Below, piece by piece: positions 46,301 to 54,631 of a stretch of 64,000 nt of DNA (position 1 is the first letter of the stretch; each line of letters opens with the position of its first letter). The position numbers and the translations under genes were made by a program. Under the pieces are notes generated by a model that saw nothing but the letters and a program-made list of their open reading frames with translations, was not told the origin of the DNA and did no database searches. The DNA is from SB11 sp037968475 (GTDB lineage Bacteria; Bacteroidota; Bacteroidia; UBA8524): positions 62,001 through 126,000 of the forward strand of contig JBBKVO010000044.1 in assembly GCA_037968475.1 (NCBI GenBank), read 5' to 3'.

Positions 46301-47082
46301 CATGTGCCGGTAAAGCCCCAATTATCGCCAAAGGCGCCAGAGTACGTACTGAAAATAAGTTCGGGGTCGATAACAAAACTTTTACGACGGTTGTATTTTT
46401 CTTTAATATCAAACGTAAGCAGGTTATCTTTTAACGAGTAATCAGTTTTAACGTACTTAATACTTGTATCTGCCAATTGGTAGCAAATAGGAGCTAACTC
46501 GGTAATATTCCCTACTGAAGTAGTAAGGTGCAGTTGCCCACCTCTAAGACTCATGTCATCCAAACCCTCGTAGCGCATTTTAATCACGTCGGGGTTGGCA
46601 TTGGGGTGTATTATTAAATTATACTTTAAAGCATTATTACGAGAGCCGTATATTTCAAGGTCAATATTCGGGTATAAATTTTTAACCGTTATTTTCCCAT
46701 GTCCTGCAATACCCGTAGCCCATTTGCTAGGGTCGTTACCCAAATAAAAATTATAATAGGTGGGTACTGTTAGTTCTGTTTTATAAGTAGGCGAGGGGTT
46801 GCTTCCCTCAAACACTACCCTAAAATAGTGCATTTGCACAGGTTTATCATACGTGTGCTTGTCGTGCATCTCCTTAAAAGGCTCAGGGTCGGCCAATATA
46901 TAGTGCAGTGCGCCGTTGGTAATAAATAGTTGCCCGCTAGGTATATCGGCTCTAAATTTTATATTATCATTCCATTGCCCTTTATTTTCAATAAAAGTAA
47001 GTTGGCCAAAAGCTGTTGCCCCACCCAAAAAAATGAGCGAAAATACAAGGCAAACTGATTGATATATTAGCTTTAGTTTCAA
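43351..47082 (-). CDS. SBBP-repeat surface protein with T9SS type B sorting domain
   Basis: 1243 residues. A signal peptide (to about GATAFGQ) leads to the N-terminal domain usual for SBBP proteins (FIENKGQWNDNIKFRADIPS, then YNFYLGNDPSKWATGI). Residues about 230-750 carry beta-propeller-type SBBP repeats (YATYLGGTHNEEPHSMVV, WSSYLGGPAVDVCNGLDLDS, YATFFGGVRFNP). Fibronectin-like modules follow, and the end (VPTAFTPTGDNLNDVWG, VFNRWGEKVFES) is the T9SS type B sorting domain. Predicted cell-surface protein, perhaps for adhesion or gliding. Alone on its strand. Confidence 0.92.
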   Translation of the reverse strand: MKLKLIYQSVCLVFSLIFLGGATAFGQLTFIENKGQWNDNIKFRADIPSGQLFITNGALHYILADPEPFKEMHDKHTYDKPVQMHYFRVVFEGSNPSPTYKTELTVPTYYNFYLGNDPSKWATGIAGHGKITVKNLYPNIDLEIYGSRNNALKYNLIIHPNANPDVIKMRYEGLDDMSLRGGQLHLTTSVGNITELAPICYQLADTSIKYVKTDYSLKDNLLTFDIKEKYNRRKSFVIDPELIFSTYSGAFGDNWGFTGTWDNTGNAYSGGAAYAYTGSDGSFPVTPGAFQTNFRNGVGGVDEDLARDATVYKVSSDGKTLIYATYLGGTHNEEPHSMVVNSRNELIVFGTTFSNNFPVDPNGFDNSFNGQADIFVFVLSADGKRMIGSTFIGGTGVDGLNGDANPAGTPLAYNYGDQYRGEVIVDGNDDIYVATSTRSAVGFPLKNAFQNTIAGGQDGCVFKLNQDATNLVWSSYLGGPAVDVCNGLDLDSKGNILVAGGTTSGLNVINAGMGETTTYQGGVGDGFMVKISPAGNQVLNATYVGTGLYDQAYFVKVDKYDNPYVTGQTNGVWPITTPIYSHTDGGQFICKYTPDLKVRLRSMIYGHGAIRPQISPSAFLVDECERIFVSGWGGLVNNAPAGHGGNTIQMPVTTDAYQKNTDGSDFYLAVFSQNLDTLLYATFFGGVRFNPAQGEHVDGGTSRFDKKGIIYQSVCAGCGGNSLFPTTAGAHSQTNNSNNCNNAILKLDFENLNRAPVVNDVFYSAIANNPIKFNYFGTDVDRYDTLYFDVDMGDFGKPTFPGTKPTITHPSKGLRQVQLGFDWIPGCEHVTGDTLYMRVKIHDLGCPDTKSDSATIKILVLAPPVIPPPSVLCVVPNSPTSLKIRWEGADTSNPYFSHFIIVKTDPQGNIFNLGPFNKSDVFEYTDLAVSDYRNKNYCYYIYSVNVCGVKGANSYLICTKDQFNAPIKATEIVTATVENNKNVKLVWLDTKEDDFDTYLIYRAPRTSGGHAPNYMFYGSTNQSTDTMFIDEKVKVNNQSFCYQIQVTDKCGHISNFSNIGCNIVLRGISEPYLHKLTWDDYKDWKIGIDNYELIRWDDRKNPSQVYQGAPAVLNHDDDKLDYDWGAYWYKVIAHESEGNLAESQSNEVKLIQAPLLHVPTAFTPTGDNLNDVWGQVDVFVKEYHMQVFNRWGEKVFESYDKNEQWTGAYSRKGPADDVFIWLVRYTGWDNSIHLNKGTVTILN

Positions 47083-47224
47083 AAGTGGTATATACGTTTT
47101 ACAAGTTATAAATATAGAGTGTTTTTGCTAATGAAATGTTGCACGTACTTTTGTAAACGTAAAGCAAAGGCCAAACGTTGCTATTGAGATGTTATTTTAT
47201 TGATAATTATACAAAAACGAAATT

Positions 47225-48151
47225 TTGAAGATTATATTTTTTGGTACTCCTGATTTTGCAGTGGCATCATTGCAAAAAATGGTAGAAGATGGTTTTGATG
47301 TGGCAGCTGTAGTAACCGCACCCGATAGACCTGCGGGGCGAGGATTGAAGCTGCAACAATCGGCGGTGAAACAATATGCGGTACAAGTAGGTTTGCCTGT
47401 GTTGCAACCTGAGAAACTTAAAAATCCTGAGTTTATAGAAGCCTTACAAGGGTACAATGCCGATTTGTTTTTGATTATTGCCTTTAGAATGCTACCCGAA
47501 ATAGTTTGGAATATGCCTCCTTTGGGGTCTATCAATCTACATGGGTCGCTATTACCACAATATAGAGGTGCTGCGCCTATAAATTGGGCTGTGATAAATG
47601 GAGAAAAAGAAACAGGTGTAACCACGTTTTTTTTGCGACATCAAATAGATACGGGCAGTATAATATTGCGCCAAGCTGTGCCTATTGAAGAAAATGATAC
47701 CGCAGGCACCGTATACGATAGGTTGATGCATACGGGTGCTGATTTGATGGTGAAAACCTTACACTCGGTTGAAGATAAAACTTATGTGCTTGAAGAGCAG
47801 GATATGACTAAGGCTACGCAGCACGCTCCCAAGATTTTTAAAGAAGATTGTATTGTTGATTGGAATAAAACGGTTGAAGAGAACTACAATTTTATTCGCG
47901 GACTTTCGCCCTACCCAACAGCTTGGACTAAACTAGGCAAGTTGACTTTAAAGATTTTTTGGGCTGAAAAGAAATTTGCCGAACCTGCAACGGCTGGTGA
48001 AATAGAGACCGATAATAAAACTTACCTAAAAATTTCGTGTAGCAACGGTTGGCTTAGTTTGAAAGATATACAGCTTGAAGGTAAAAAAAGAATGGGTATT
48101 GAAGAGTTTTTGCGTGGCTTTGATGCTTCGGTAGTATCAACAGCAGGCTAA
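47225..48151 (+). CDS. fmt: Methionyl-tRNA formyltransferase
   Basis: 308 residues with the standard N terminus KIIFFGTPDFAVASL directly after a TTG start at 47225. The catalytic region is INLHGSLLPQYRGAAPINWA and HQIDTGSIIL (Asn, His and Asp of the formyltransferase active site). It transfers a formyl group from 10-formyltetrahydrofolate to Met-tRNA. Its TAA overlaps the stop of a convergent lipoprotein gene by four bases, so no terminator fits between them. Confidence 0.95.
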   Translation: MKIIFFGTPDFAVASLQKMVEDGFDVAAVVTAPDRPAGRGLKLQQSAVKQYAVQVGLPVLQPEKLKNPEFIEALQGYNADLFLIIAFRMLPEIVWNMPPLGSINLHGSLLPQYRGAAPINWAVINGEKETGVTTFFLRHQIDTGSIILRQAVPIEENDTAGTVYDRLMHTGADLMVKTLHSVEDKTYVLEEQDMTKATQHAPKIFKEDCIVDWNKTVEENYNFIRGLSPYPTAWTKLGKLTLKIFWAEKKFAEPATAGEIETDNKTYLKISCSNGWLSLKDIQLEGKKRMGIEEFLRGFDASVVSTAG

Positions 48152-48723
48152 AGGTCGTCAATCTCATATACCACCTCACCTTTTAGGTTGATGAAATAGT
48201 ATATCACATAGCTAAAATCGGTATCGGGTTTGGTGATGATAAATTTTAGCTCATACTCTTTTGATAAGTCGTTAAAACCTAAAAATTGCATATCGTACAA
48301 AACAGCGTTATTAATAAATTCTTTGTTAAAGTCTTTAGTAAATGTGTGTTTGGTTATCCGCTTTTCACCACCTGTATATTCGGTAGCATTGGGTTTTAAG
48401 GTGTATTCAAAATCAAGATAAACATCTTTTATCACCTTGCCTTGTGCTTGGTGCACAAATACTACCATGCTGGTATCAATAGTTTTTTGGGTGGTTACAA
48501 TGCCATATCTTTTATTGTCGATAACAACGGTAGTGTCTTTTACCAAATTTACAGACTCTTCAGGAAAATTATGCTGTACTTCTGCCGTTGCTTGGGCATT
48601 TTCCTCAATCATAGGAGGAAGGCTATCGGTAGTTACTTCTTGTTTAGTATTGTTTTTACAGCTTGTAATAGCACCTAAAACTATTAGCGTAGCCATTATC
48701 AATACTGTTTTTGTATGCTGCAT
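48148..48723 (-). CDS. Hypothetical lipoprotein
   Basis: 191 residues; signal ending in GAITSC followed by KNN, a lipobox. The mature protein is beta-rich (VIKDVYLDFEYTLKPN, FSYVIYYFINLKGEVVYEID). No family recognised. A perfect -7 box TACCTTTG (minus strand, plus positions 48755-48762) is placed 31 bases before the start. Convergent with fmt and overlapping its end. Confidence 0.75.
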   Translation of the reverse strand: MQHTKTVLIMATLIVLGAITSCKNNTKQEVTTDSLPPMIEENAQATAEVQHNFPEESVNLVKDTTVVIDNKRYGIVTTQKTIDTSMVVFVHQAQGKVIKDVYLDFEYTLKPNATEYTGGEKRITKHTFTKDFNKEFINNAVLYDMQFLGFNDLSKEYELKFIITKPDTDFSYVIYYFINLKGEVVYEIDDL

Positions 48724-48754
48724 AAAATTTTTACTAAGTGCGTTGTTTGGTACA

Positions 48755-48762
48755 CAAAGGTA
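48755..48762 (-). promoter_or_regulatory. -7 promoter element of the lipoprotein gene
   Basis: CAAAGGTA on the plus strand reads TACCTTTG on the coding strand, a perfect TAnnTTTG. Confidence 0.5.
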
Positions 48763-48820
48763 TAAAGTATAAGCAAAAAAATGTAAAATGTTAGCAGATG
48801 AGTTTCAAAGGGTAGATAAA

Positions 48821-48858
48821 AACAAAAAAAGGCTGTAAGTTTTTCAACTTACAACCTT
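48821..48858 (-). terminator. Terminator after the small membrane protein gene
   Basis: A 13-base stem with one mismatch (48829-48841 with 48846-48858), loop TTTC; on the minus strand it runs into a T-rich tract from the AACAAAAAAA at 48821. Confidence 0.75.
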
Positions 48859-48900
48859 ACACACATATACTTTGGGAAAGTATATACCTTTTATTGGTAT

Positions 48901-49053
48901 TTATAAATTTTTACCTCTTATCAGTCGCATCAAAATTGATATTACGGCAAATACAAGTAGTATGTGTATGATTCCTGAAAGGCTGTAGGCAAATACTCCT
49001 ATCAGCCAGCCGATAACTAATAATACGGCTATTACATATAATAAGTTACTCAT
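48901..49053 (-). CDS. Small membrane protein, lmo0937 family
   Basis: 50 residues, read directly from the minus strand: MSNLLYVIAVLLVIGWLIGV, then a short linker and a second helix (IIHILLVFAVISILMRLIRG). The two hydrophobic segments, the GWLIG turn, FAYSLSGIIHILLV and the final RLIRGK match the lmo0937/DUF5670 family of tiny membrane proteins, which are often stress-linked but without a known mechanism. It starts 15 bases after the stop of the lipocalin-like lipoprotein on the same strand, so the two are likely cotranscribed. Confidence 0.88.
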   Translation of the reverse strand: MSNLLYVIAVLLVIGWLIGVFAYSLSGIIHILLVFAVISILMRLIRGKNL

Positions 49054-49068
49054 ACTTTTTTTCCTTTC

Positions 49069-49497
49069 TTATTTAGATTTTAAGTGTAATTCATCTTCTC
49101 CGCCTTTCTCTTTTAGCCACAGTTCATTTTCTTTCAGGCGAAGTATTTCGTACACCCTGTCGGCATCATTGTTCTCAAAGTCAAGTCGTAGGTCTTCTTT
49201 CTTGTTTTCAAAAAGCCAAACCCCTTCAGTAGAGAATGAAAATGTAGCACCACCCGATTTATAATTTGAGGTAAGAGTGGCTTTTCCATCCTTATTCATA
49301 TAAAGGTCGTATTGGTCGTAGTCCGATGTAACATCGTTTCCGTTGCTGTAGGCATTTTCAATCACCCATGTGTTAGCAATTCGCTCTGTTTTCGAGCGTA
49401 CACTCAATACAGGGCCGTCTTCGTATTTTTTGCAGCTTGACGCTAGAAAAGTTAATACGGTAAATAAAATGGCAGTTTTTAAAATGGTAGTTTTCAT
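49069..49497 (-). CDS. Lipocalin-like lipoprotein
   Basis: 142 residues; signal ending in FLASSC followed by KK. The mature part has the lipocalin-like arrangement found in many Bacteroidota lipoproteins: IANTWVIENAYSNGNDVTSD, central strands LYMNKDGKATLTSNY and GVWLFENKKEDLRLDF, and a closing strand ILRLKENELWLKEK. Small-molecule binding in the periplasm or outer membrane is possible but not shown. Upstream of, and likely cotranscribed with, the lmo0937-type gene. Confidence 0.8.
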   Translation of the reverse strand: MKTTILKTAILFTVLTFLASSCKKYEDGPVLSVRSKTERIANTWVIENAYSNGNDVTSDYDQYDLYMNKDGKATLTSNYKSGGATFSFSTEGVWLFENKKEDLRLDFENNDADRVYEILRLKENELWLKEKGGEDELHLKSK

Positions 49498-49758
49498 ATA
49501 AGTAATTGTTGGTTACCTATTCTAGTTCAATATTGTATCCAAAAATGAATAATTTACTATAAATTACTGATAATCAATAAGTAATAATCAGTTTGTGGTG
49601 GTATGGAAATAGTTCGTTTTTCCCAATTTGGGAATATTTTTAGCTTAATTGGGAAATTGTACTGATTATTAGGCTATTATCTTTAAAAATAAAGAAGCAC
49701 AACCCACATAGAAGCAAAGATGTTAGTCTGTTAATTGCGAGATATTCTAAATAACAGT

Positions 49759-49766
49759 AGTTTTGT
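49759..49766 (+). promoter_or_regulatory. -7 promoter element of the PNGase-like gene
   Basis: A perfect TAGTTTTG, 20 bases before the ATG at 49787; an ATTG at 49734-49737, 21 bases upstream, could be the -33 element. Confidence 0.5.
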
Positions 49767-49786
49767 CTTGATAACCTTACCGTAAT

Positions 49787-52015
49787 ATGAAAAAAACGCT
49801 CTTACTTTTCTCAATACTTTCGTTTGCATTTGTATCAACACTTATCGCATCACCCGGAGACACTATCAAAGTACGCTCACACGATGAAGTGCACATGAAT
49901 TGGTTTGGCAATTTTGACCAAAAAGCCAAGTTTCCCGATGCCAGTAAAAAATTCAACAAAATACTATTACACTATACGCTAGGTTGTCCCACCAAAGGGT
50001 GCAGTGAGTGGGATTATACGGCACAAGTACAATTGCGCAAGCCAACAGGCAAATACGACAGCACACAAAGAAGTACTCAAAATTTTAAGGTGGATGGTGC
50101 TGCACAAGCCTCTTTGCGCTACAATAGCTTTGTTACTTATAATTACTTTTTTAATAGCGGTACTAAAGGTATAGACTCTACTGCTAACGATACTCTTAAA
50201 ATTGATTTGTATGCCGATTCACTAACACCATTGGTAAAAACAGCATCTGTTTTGGGTTGGGTTGGAGATTATTACAAACCTGTATACGATTCGGCAGGTG
50301 TAAAAACCGACTCTACCTATATTGGTTTTGAAACAGAACTTACCCGTAAAGACTGGACGTATTATACTGTTTTTGAGGTATACGATAATTTTGAGTTGGG
50401 ACGTATTATTACGCCATACAATGGTAATGTGGGTAATACATGGAAGTATACTTATACATTTGATATAACCGACTATGCCAGCCTTTTGCGCGATAGTGTA
50501 GAAATACGTGCCCATTATAGCGGCTATCAAGATGGGTTTACTGTTACCCTTGATTTTGATATGATAGAAGGTACTCCAGCTCGTGAGTGCTACAAAGTAG
50601 TATCTTTATGGAATGGCTCTAGTGCATACGGAGGAACAACAACCATAGAAAACTTTTTAGTTTCACGCGATGTGGCTATTGATGCCAATATGAAAGAGGC
50701 TAAAATTCGTATCATACAAACAGGTCATGGTTTTGGTGGTGCTGATGGATGTTCAGAGTTTTGCCAAAAGAAACATTTCCTAAAAATTAACAACAGTACC
50801 AAATTTGAGAAAACTATATGGCGCGACAACTGTGGTGAAAACCCTGTATTTCCACAAGGGGGAACATGGGTATACAACCGTAGTAACTGGTGTCCGGGCG
50901 CTGAGGTAGCCCCCTACGATTACGAAGTAGGTCAATTTCTTACTGCCAACAGCACTGCTACTATTGATTTGGATATGGAACCTTATACCAATCAAGGCAA
51001 TAACAATTCTTCGTACATAGTTTCAGGAGCATTGTTTTTGTATAAAAACAATGTTTATAAAGATGAAGCTTCGCTTGAAGAAGTAATGGCGCCTAACAAT
51101 GGCTTGCGCTATGCTCGTTTTAATCCTGTTTGCGATTATCCAATAGTTAAAGTACGCAACAACGGTAGCGAAAACATTAAATCTATCGAGTTTTCGTTTG
51201 GCCCTAAAGGGGGTACACGCAATACTTATACTTGGAATGGTGATTTGAAACCTTACGAGTATGTCGAAATAACAATGGGTACTAATATTAACTTTAGTGT
51301 TGCCACCCCTACCAATGCTTTTGAAATGGAAATAGTGAAGGTGAACGGCAAAACGGATGAGGTTAGCTTTAATAATCTTATTCAAACCAATTACGATGCT
51401 ACGCCTGTGCTGCCTAATCAGTTTATTGTATGGTTGCGAACAAACAACCGCGCAAGTGAAAACACGTATACCATTACCGACCACTATGGTAATGTGGTAT
51501 ACAAAAAAGACAATATGGCTAATGCCACTCTATACCAAGATACTATTGATTTGATAAACGGTTGCTATACCTTTAAAATTACCGATGCAGGTGGTGATGG
51601 TATAGGCTTTTGGGCAAACCCTAATGCGGGTAACGGACAATTGTATTTCCGCAGGTTAGGTAACGGCCAGTTGATTAAAAACTTTGGTACAGACTGGGGA
51701 ACATCAACCGTTGAGAGTTTTACCACAGGTTATACTTTGGGTGTGCCTGAGGTTGTTACCGAAAACAATATTGCCGTATTCCCTAACCCTACTAAGGGAG
51801 AATTTTGGTTGGATATAAACTTGGGTCAAAGCCCAATGGCTACCGTGCAGGTGATGGATTATAACGGGCGTGTGATATTGAATGAAACCGTTACGCAAGA
51901 CCAATTTTATGCTCACCGTATAGATATGGCAGGTTTTGCCAATGGTGTGTACATACTAAAAGTAGCCTCGCCACAAGGCGGTGTATTTACTCAAAAACTG
52001 ATTAAAACCGAATAG
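49787..52015 (+). CDS. Peptide-N-glycosidase F-related protein with T9SS type A sorting domain
   Basis: 742 residues. A signal peptide (to about TLIAS) is followed by PGDTIKVRSHDEVHMNWFGN and HYTLGCPTKGCSEWDYTAQV, the N-terminal pattern of PNGase F-like proteins; a second barrel with ARECYKVVSLWNGSSAYGG follows. PNGase F cleaves N-glycans from asparagine in glycoproteins; I have not verified the catalytic residues, so activity is uncertain. The C terminus (VFPNPTKGEFWLDINLG ... FANGVYILKV) is a T9SS type A sorting domain, so it should be secreted or surface-held. Single gene with a promoter and a terminator. Confidence 0.85.
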   Translation: MKKTLLLFSILSFAFVSTLIASPGDTIKVRSHDEVHMNWFGNFDQKAKFPDASKKFNKILLHYTLGCPTKGCSEWDYTAQVQLRKPTGKYDSTQRSTQNFKVDGAAQASLRYNSFVTYNYFFNSGTKGIDSTANDTLKIDLYADSLTPLVKTASVLGWVGDYYKPVYDSAGVKTDSTYIGFETELTRKDWTYYTVFEVYDNFELGRIITPYNGNVGNTWKYTYTFDITDYASLLRDSVEIRAHYSGYQDGFTVTLDFDMIEGTPARECYKVVSLWNGSSAYGGTTTIENFLVSRDVAIDANMKEAKIRIIQTGHGFGGADGCSEFCQKKHFLKINNSTKFEKTIWRDNCGENPVFPQGGTWVYNRSNWCPGAEVAPYDYEVGQFLTANSTATIDLDMEPYTNQGNNNSSYIVSGALFLYKNNVYKDEASLEEVMAPNNGLRYARFNPVCDYPIVKVRNNGSENIKSIEFSFGPKGGTRNTYTWNGDLKPYEYVEITMGTNINFSVATPTNAFEMEIVKVNGKTDEVSFNNLIQTNYDATPVLPNQFIVWLRTNNRASENTYTITDHYGNVVYKKDNMANATLYQDTIDLINGCYTFKITDAGGDGIGFWANPNAGNGQLYFRRLGNGQLIKNFGTDWGTSTVESFTTGYTLGVPEVVTENNIAVFPNPTKGEFWLDINLGQSPMATVQVMDYNGRVILNETVTQDQFYAHRIDMAGFANGVYILKVASPQGGVFTQKLIKTE

Positions 52016-52035
52016 TTTTAAAATCTATAAATTAT

Positions 52036-52080
52036 AAAAAAGAGAAGAGTATTTGCGTAGCAAATACTCTTCTCTTTTTT
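52036..52080. terminator. Bidirectional terminator between convergent genes
   Basis: A perfect 21-bp stem (52036-52056 with 52060-52080) with loop GTA, ending in a T tract on one strand and, through its A-rich start, on the other. It serves the PNGase-like gene (+) and the DUF1569-like gene (-). Confidence 0.85.
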
Positions 52081-52096
52081 ATTTAGTGGCTAGAAA

Positions 52097-52552
52097 CTAC
52101 AATAAATCAAACTGTTTTAGGTGATGGGTAAAGTGTTTGTTCTGAAAAATTACCCATTCGTCATAATTAAGAGCCCCAAAATAGGGGTGGTTTTCAGTTC
52201 GGTTTTTATCAGTACTAAAATGCTGCTCAAACTTTTCCATCTCCTGTTTTAGTCTGTTTATTGCTTCTTGCATATTCGTAGTCCGATAGGGGATAGGGTC
52301 GGGAGGAAGTATGGGCGATTTAAAATTTTGCACCAACTCCCTATCGCTAAAAAGCATAATACGTTTAATTTTCTCTAGCTTATCGGGTGGAGTTTCTACT
52401 TTCACTTGCAGCGTACCGTTACTGGCACTAAAAACATCTGCTAAATGTTCAACCATGTGTTGCAAAGTCATACCGCCCCATTGTGGAGGCATATTGTAGG
52501 GTAATGTAGCCATGTGCTCCAAATCGGTTTTTCTAAAATCTTCAATCAGCAT
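52097..52552 (-). CDS. DUF1569 / DinB-superfamily protein
   Basis: 151 residues with the four-helix DinB-like pattern; His residues in MVEHLADV, HPYFGALNYDEW and KHFTHHLKQFDL fit the metal site of the superfamily. HPYFG...W...KHFTHHL is the signature of the DUF1569 group. Function unknown; members are often called DinB-like hydrolases or damage-inducible without direct evidence. Convergent with the PNGase-like gene across a shared terminator. Confidence 0.8.
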   Translation of the reverse strand: MLIEDFRKTDLEHMATLPYNMPPQWGGMTLQHMVEHLADVFSASNGTLQVKVETPPDKLEKIKRIMLFSDRELVQNFKSPILPPDPIPYRTTNMQEAINRLKQEMEKFEQHFSTDKNRTENHPYFGALNYDEWVIFQNKHFTHHLKQFDLL

Positions 52553-52640
52553 ACACTCAAATATAACAAGTTAAAACTTACGCACACACATTGCACAGTA
52601 TGGTTTTTAGTATTGTTTTTTATCACCTTTGCGCTTTCTT

Positions 52641-53861
52641 ATGGATAACGGCAATCAAAAACTTTTCACGCGTCAGTTTTGGCAACTTTCGGCAGCGGTG
52701 TTCCTATTTTTTGCTAGTTTTAATATGGTAATTCCTGAGTTACCCAATTTTATAACTCAACTGGGTGGCGAAGAGTATAAGGGGTTGATAATAGCGTTGT
52801 TTACATTGGCGGCAGCTATTTCACGACCTTTTAGCGGTAAACTTGCCGATAGTGTAGGGCGTGTGCCTGTAATGCTGGTGGGTATATTTATGACTGCGTT
52901 GTGCGGATTGCTTTATCCCCTTGTGGCATCGTTGGCTTTCTTTTTGTTTTTACGCTTTTTACACGGTTTTTCAACGGGTTTTGCGCCCACAGGCTCAATG
53001 GCCTATATCGGTGATATAGCCCCCTCGCGACGTAGGGGTGAGGCTATTGGTTTGGTAAGTATGTTTGGTACGGTGGGTATGGCCATTTCGCCTGTACTAG
53101 GCAGTGTTATAGCCAAATACTTTTCTGTTGAGGTGATGTTTTATGTATCGTCTGCCTTTGGGGTGGCATCGTTTCTTATTGTGCGCCCGTTGACTGAATC
53201 TTTATCCATCACCAAAAAAGTATCTTTAAAAGAAGTGTTAAGCTCTTTTAATATAACCAAAGACGATTTTTACGAACCTAGAGTATTACGCCCTGCGGTA
53301 TTGCTTATGCTGGCTTCGGTTGGGTTTGGTGCGGTGCTTACCGTAATACCCGATTTTAGCTTGTATGTGGGTTTAAAAGACGAATACAAAGGGGTGTTTT
53401 TTGCTGTATTTACAGGTTCAAGTATACTTACTAGGGTGTATTCGGGCAAACTGTCTGATAAAATTGGGCGGATAAAAACCTTACGTTTTGGCTTTGCTAC
53501 TTTGGTAATTGCTTTGGTAATGTTGGCTTTTGCACAAGAGCCTATTTTGTTTTTTACAGCAGGTGTATTTTTTGGTATTGCCTTGGGCAATAACTCGCCT
53601 ACTATGATGGCTTGGACAATTGATATGAGTGAAGATAAATATAGAGGACGCTCGATAGCGACTGTATTTATTGCGCTTGAAATTGGTATAGGTGGCGGTG
53701 CAATGCTTTCTGCTTGGTTGTACGGTAATAACCCCGCTAATTTTAAGTGGGCTTTTTTGGGTTGCGCCGCTTTGGCAGCACTGGGCTTGGCTTTGTTGTT
53801 TAGGGAAATGAAAGCCAAACCCCTGCCTACTGCTACTGAAAACGAGGGAGATAAGTCTTAA
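52641..53861 (+). CDS. Major facilitator superfamily transporter
   Basis: 406 residues from ATG 52641 (a TTG four codons upstream falls on a promoter-like CACCTTTG). About twelve hydrophobic segments; MFS loop motif GKLADSVGRVPVML after TM2 and the matching GKLSDKIGRIKTLRFG in the second half. Resembles drug/proton antiporters (DHA1-like), but the substrate cannot be told. Its stop overlaps the convergent lipoprotein stop by four bases. Confidence 0.88.
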   Translation: MDNGNQKLFTRQFWQLSAAVFLFFASFNMVIPELPNFITQLGGEEYKGLIIALFTLAAAISRPFSGKLADSVGRVPVMLVGIFMTALCGLLYPLVASLAFFLFLRFLHGFSTGFAPTGSMAYIGDIAPSRRRGEAIGLVSMFGTVGMAISPVLGSVIAKYFSVEVMFYVSSAFGVASFLIVRPLTESLSITKKVSLKEVLSSFNITKDDFYEPRVLRPAVLLMLASVGFGAVLTVIPDFSLYVGLKDEYKGVFFAVFTGSSILTRVYSGKLSDKIGRIKTLRFGFATLVIALVMLAFAQEPILFFTAGVFFGIALGNNSPTMMAWTIDMSEDKYRGRSIATVFIALEIGIGGGAMLSAWLYGNNPANFKWAFLGCAALAALGLALLFREMKAKPLPTATENEGDKS

Positions 53862-54427
53862 AACGTTTTAACTTTAAATTCTTTATCTATAAAGTAATTG
53901 CTTTTTAGGGTATCGGTTTTGCCTTCTTGGGTATGTAAAACTTGGGTTATTACTTTGTAATAGTTGTATTGGCTATCGTCGGTAGTTTTTAGTTTTTCTT
54001 GGCAGTCTTCGTATTCTTTGTTTGTTCTGCTTTGTTTTTCCAATGCTTGGTTCAGTGTGTTTTGTTCAGGTTCAGCCAGTATGGGGCTTACTTTTTTTGC
54101 GGCATCTACCACCTTTTGTTGTTTTTCTACGTAGTTGTCAACCGCATTTTTCACGTTCAATGTCAACATACAATAATTTTCAGCCGCCATTTTTTCAGTA
54201 GCACTATCAATAGATTCTATTATCAAGGTATCTAAGGTGCTGGTTGCACCCAAAGTTGTGGTTTTAAAATGCGCTTCGATGGCTGTATAGCAAGCTGTTT
54301 CTATTTTTTGGCGTTCTTCGGCTGCTTTTTTAGCTTCCTCTTCGGGGTTGGTTTTTGGAGTTGATGGTTTGCAGGCTACTGCCAATAGAATAATAAGGCT
54401 AAGGGTATATACTACTGTTTTTTTCAT
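53858..54427 (-). CDS. Hypothetical lipoprotein with coiled-coil region
   Basis: 189 residues; signal ending in LLAVAC followed by KPS, a lipobox. The start of the mature protein is rich in Glu, Lys and Ala (NPEEEAKKAAEERQKIETAC), probably helical, and further helices follow (NYVEKQQKVVDAAKKV). Two or three Cys may form disulfides. No family recognised. It overlaps the MFS gene end by four bases. Confidence 0.75.
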   Translation of the reverse strand: MKKTVVYTLSLIILLAVACKPSTPKTNPEEEAKKAAEERQKIETACYTAIEAHFKTTTLGATSTLDTLIIESIDSATEKMAAENYCMLTLNVKNAVDNYVEKQQKVVDAAKKVSPILAEPEQNTLNQALEKQSRTNKEYEDCQEKLKTTDDSQYNYYKVITQVLHTQEGKTDTLKSNYFIDKEFKVKTF

Positions 54428-54549
54428 AGGGGTTAATATAAAAAATAAATAGAAGGTAAATAGTATAATACGATTATTTGAAAATAATCCCCCCCTATGC
54501 GCGTTGCCACTAACAAGGTGATATTGTACTTTTAGATTTGTTTAATAAA

Positions 54550-54586
54550 ATAAAAAAACCGCTACCAATTAATTGGCAACGGTTTC
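54550..54586 (-). terminator. Terminator of the S46 peptidase gene
   Basis: An interrupted palindrome with AAACCG and CCAATTAATTGG to CGGTTT arms; on the minus strand it runs into a T tract (plus TAAAAAAA). Confidence 0.7.
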
Positions 54587-54631
54587 TGTTATTTTTAAAT
54601 TATATAATTCTCAAATCTTCAAATTGGTAAT

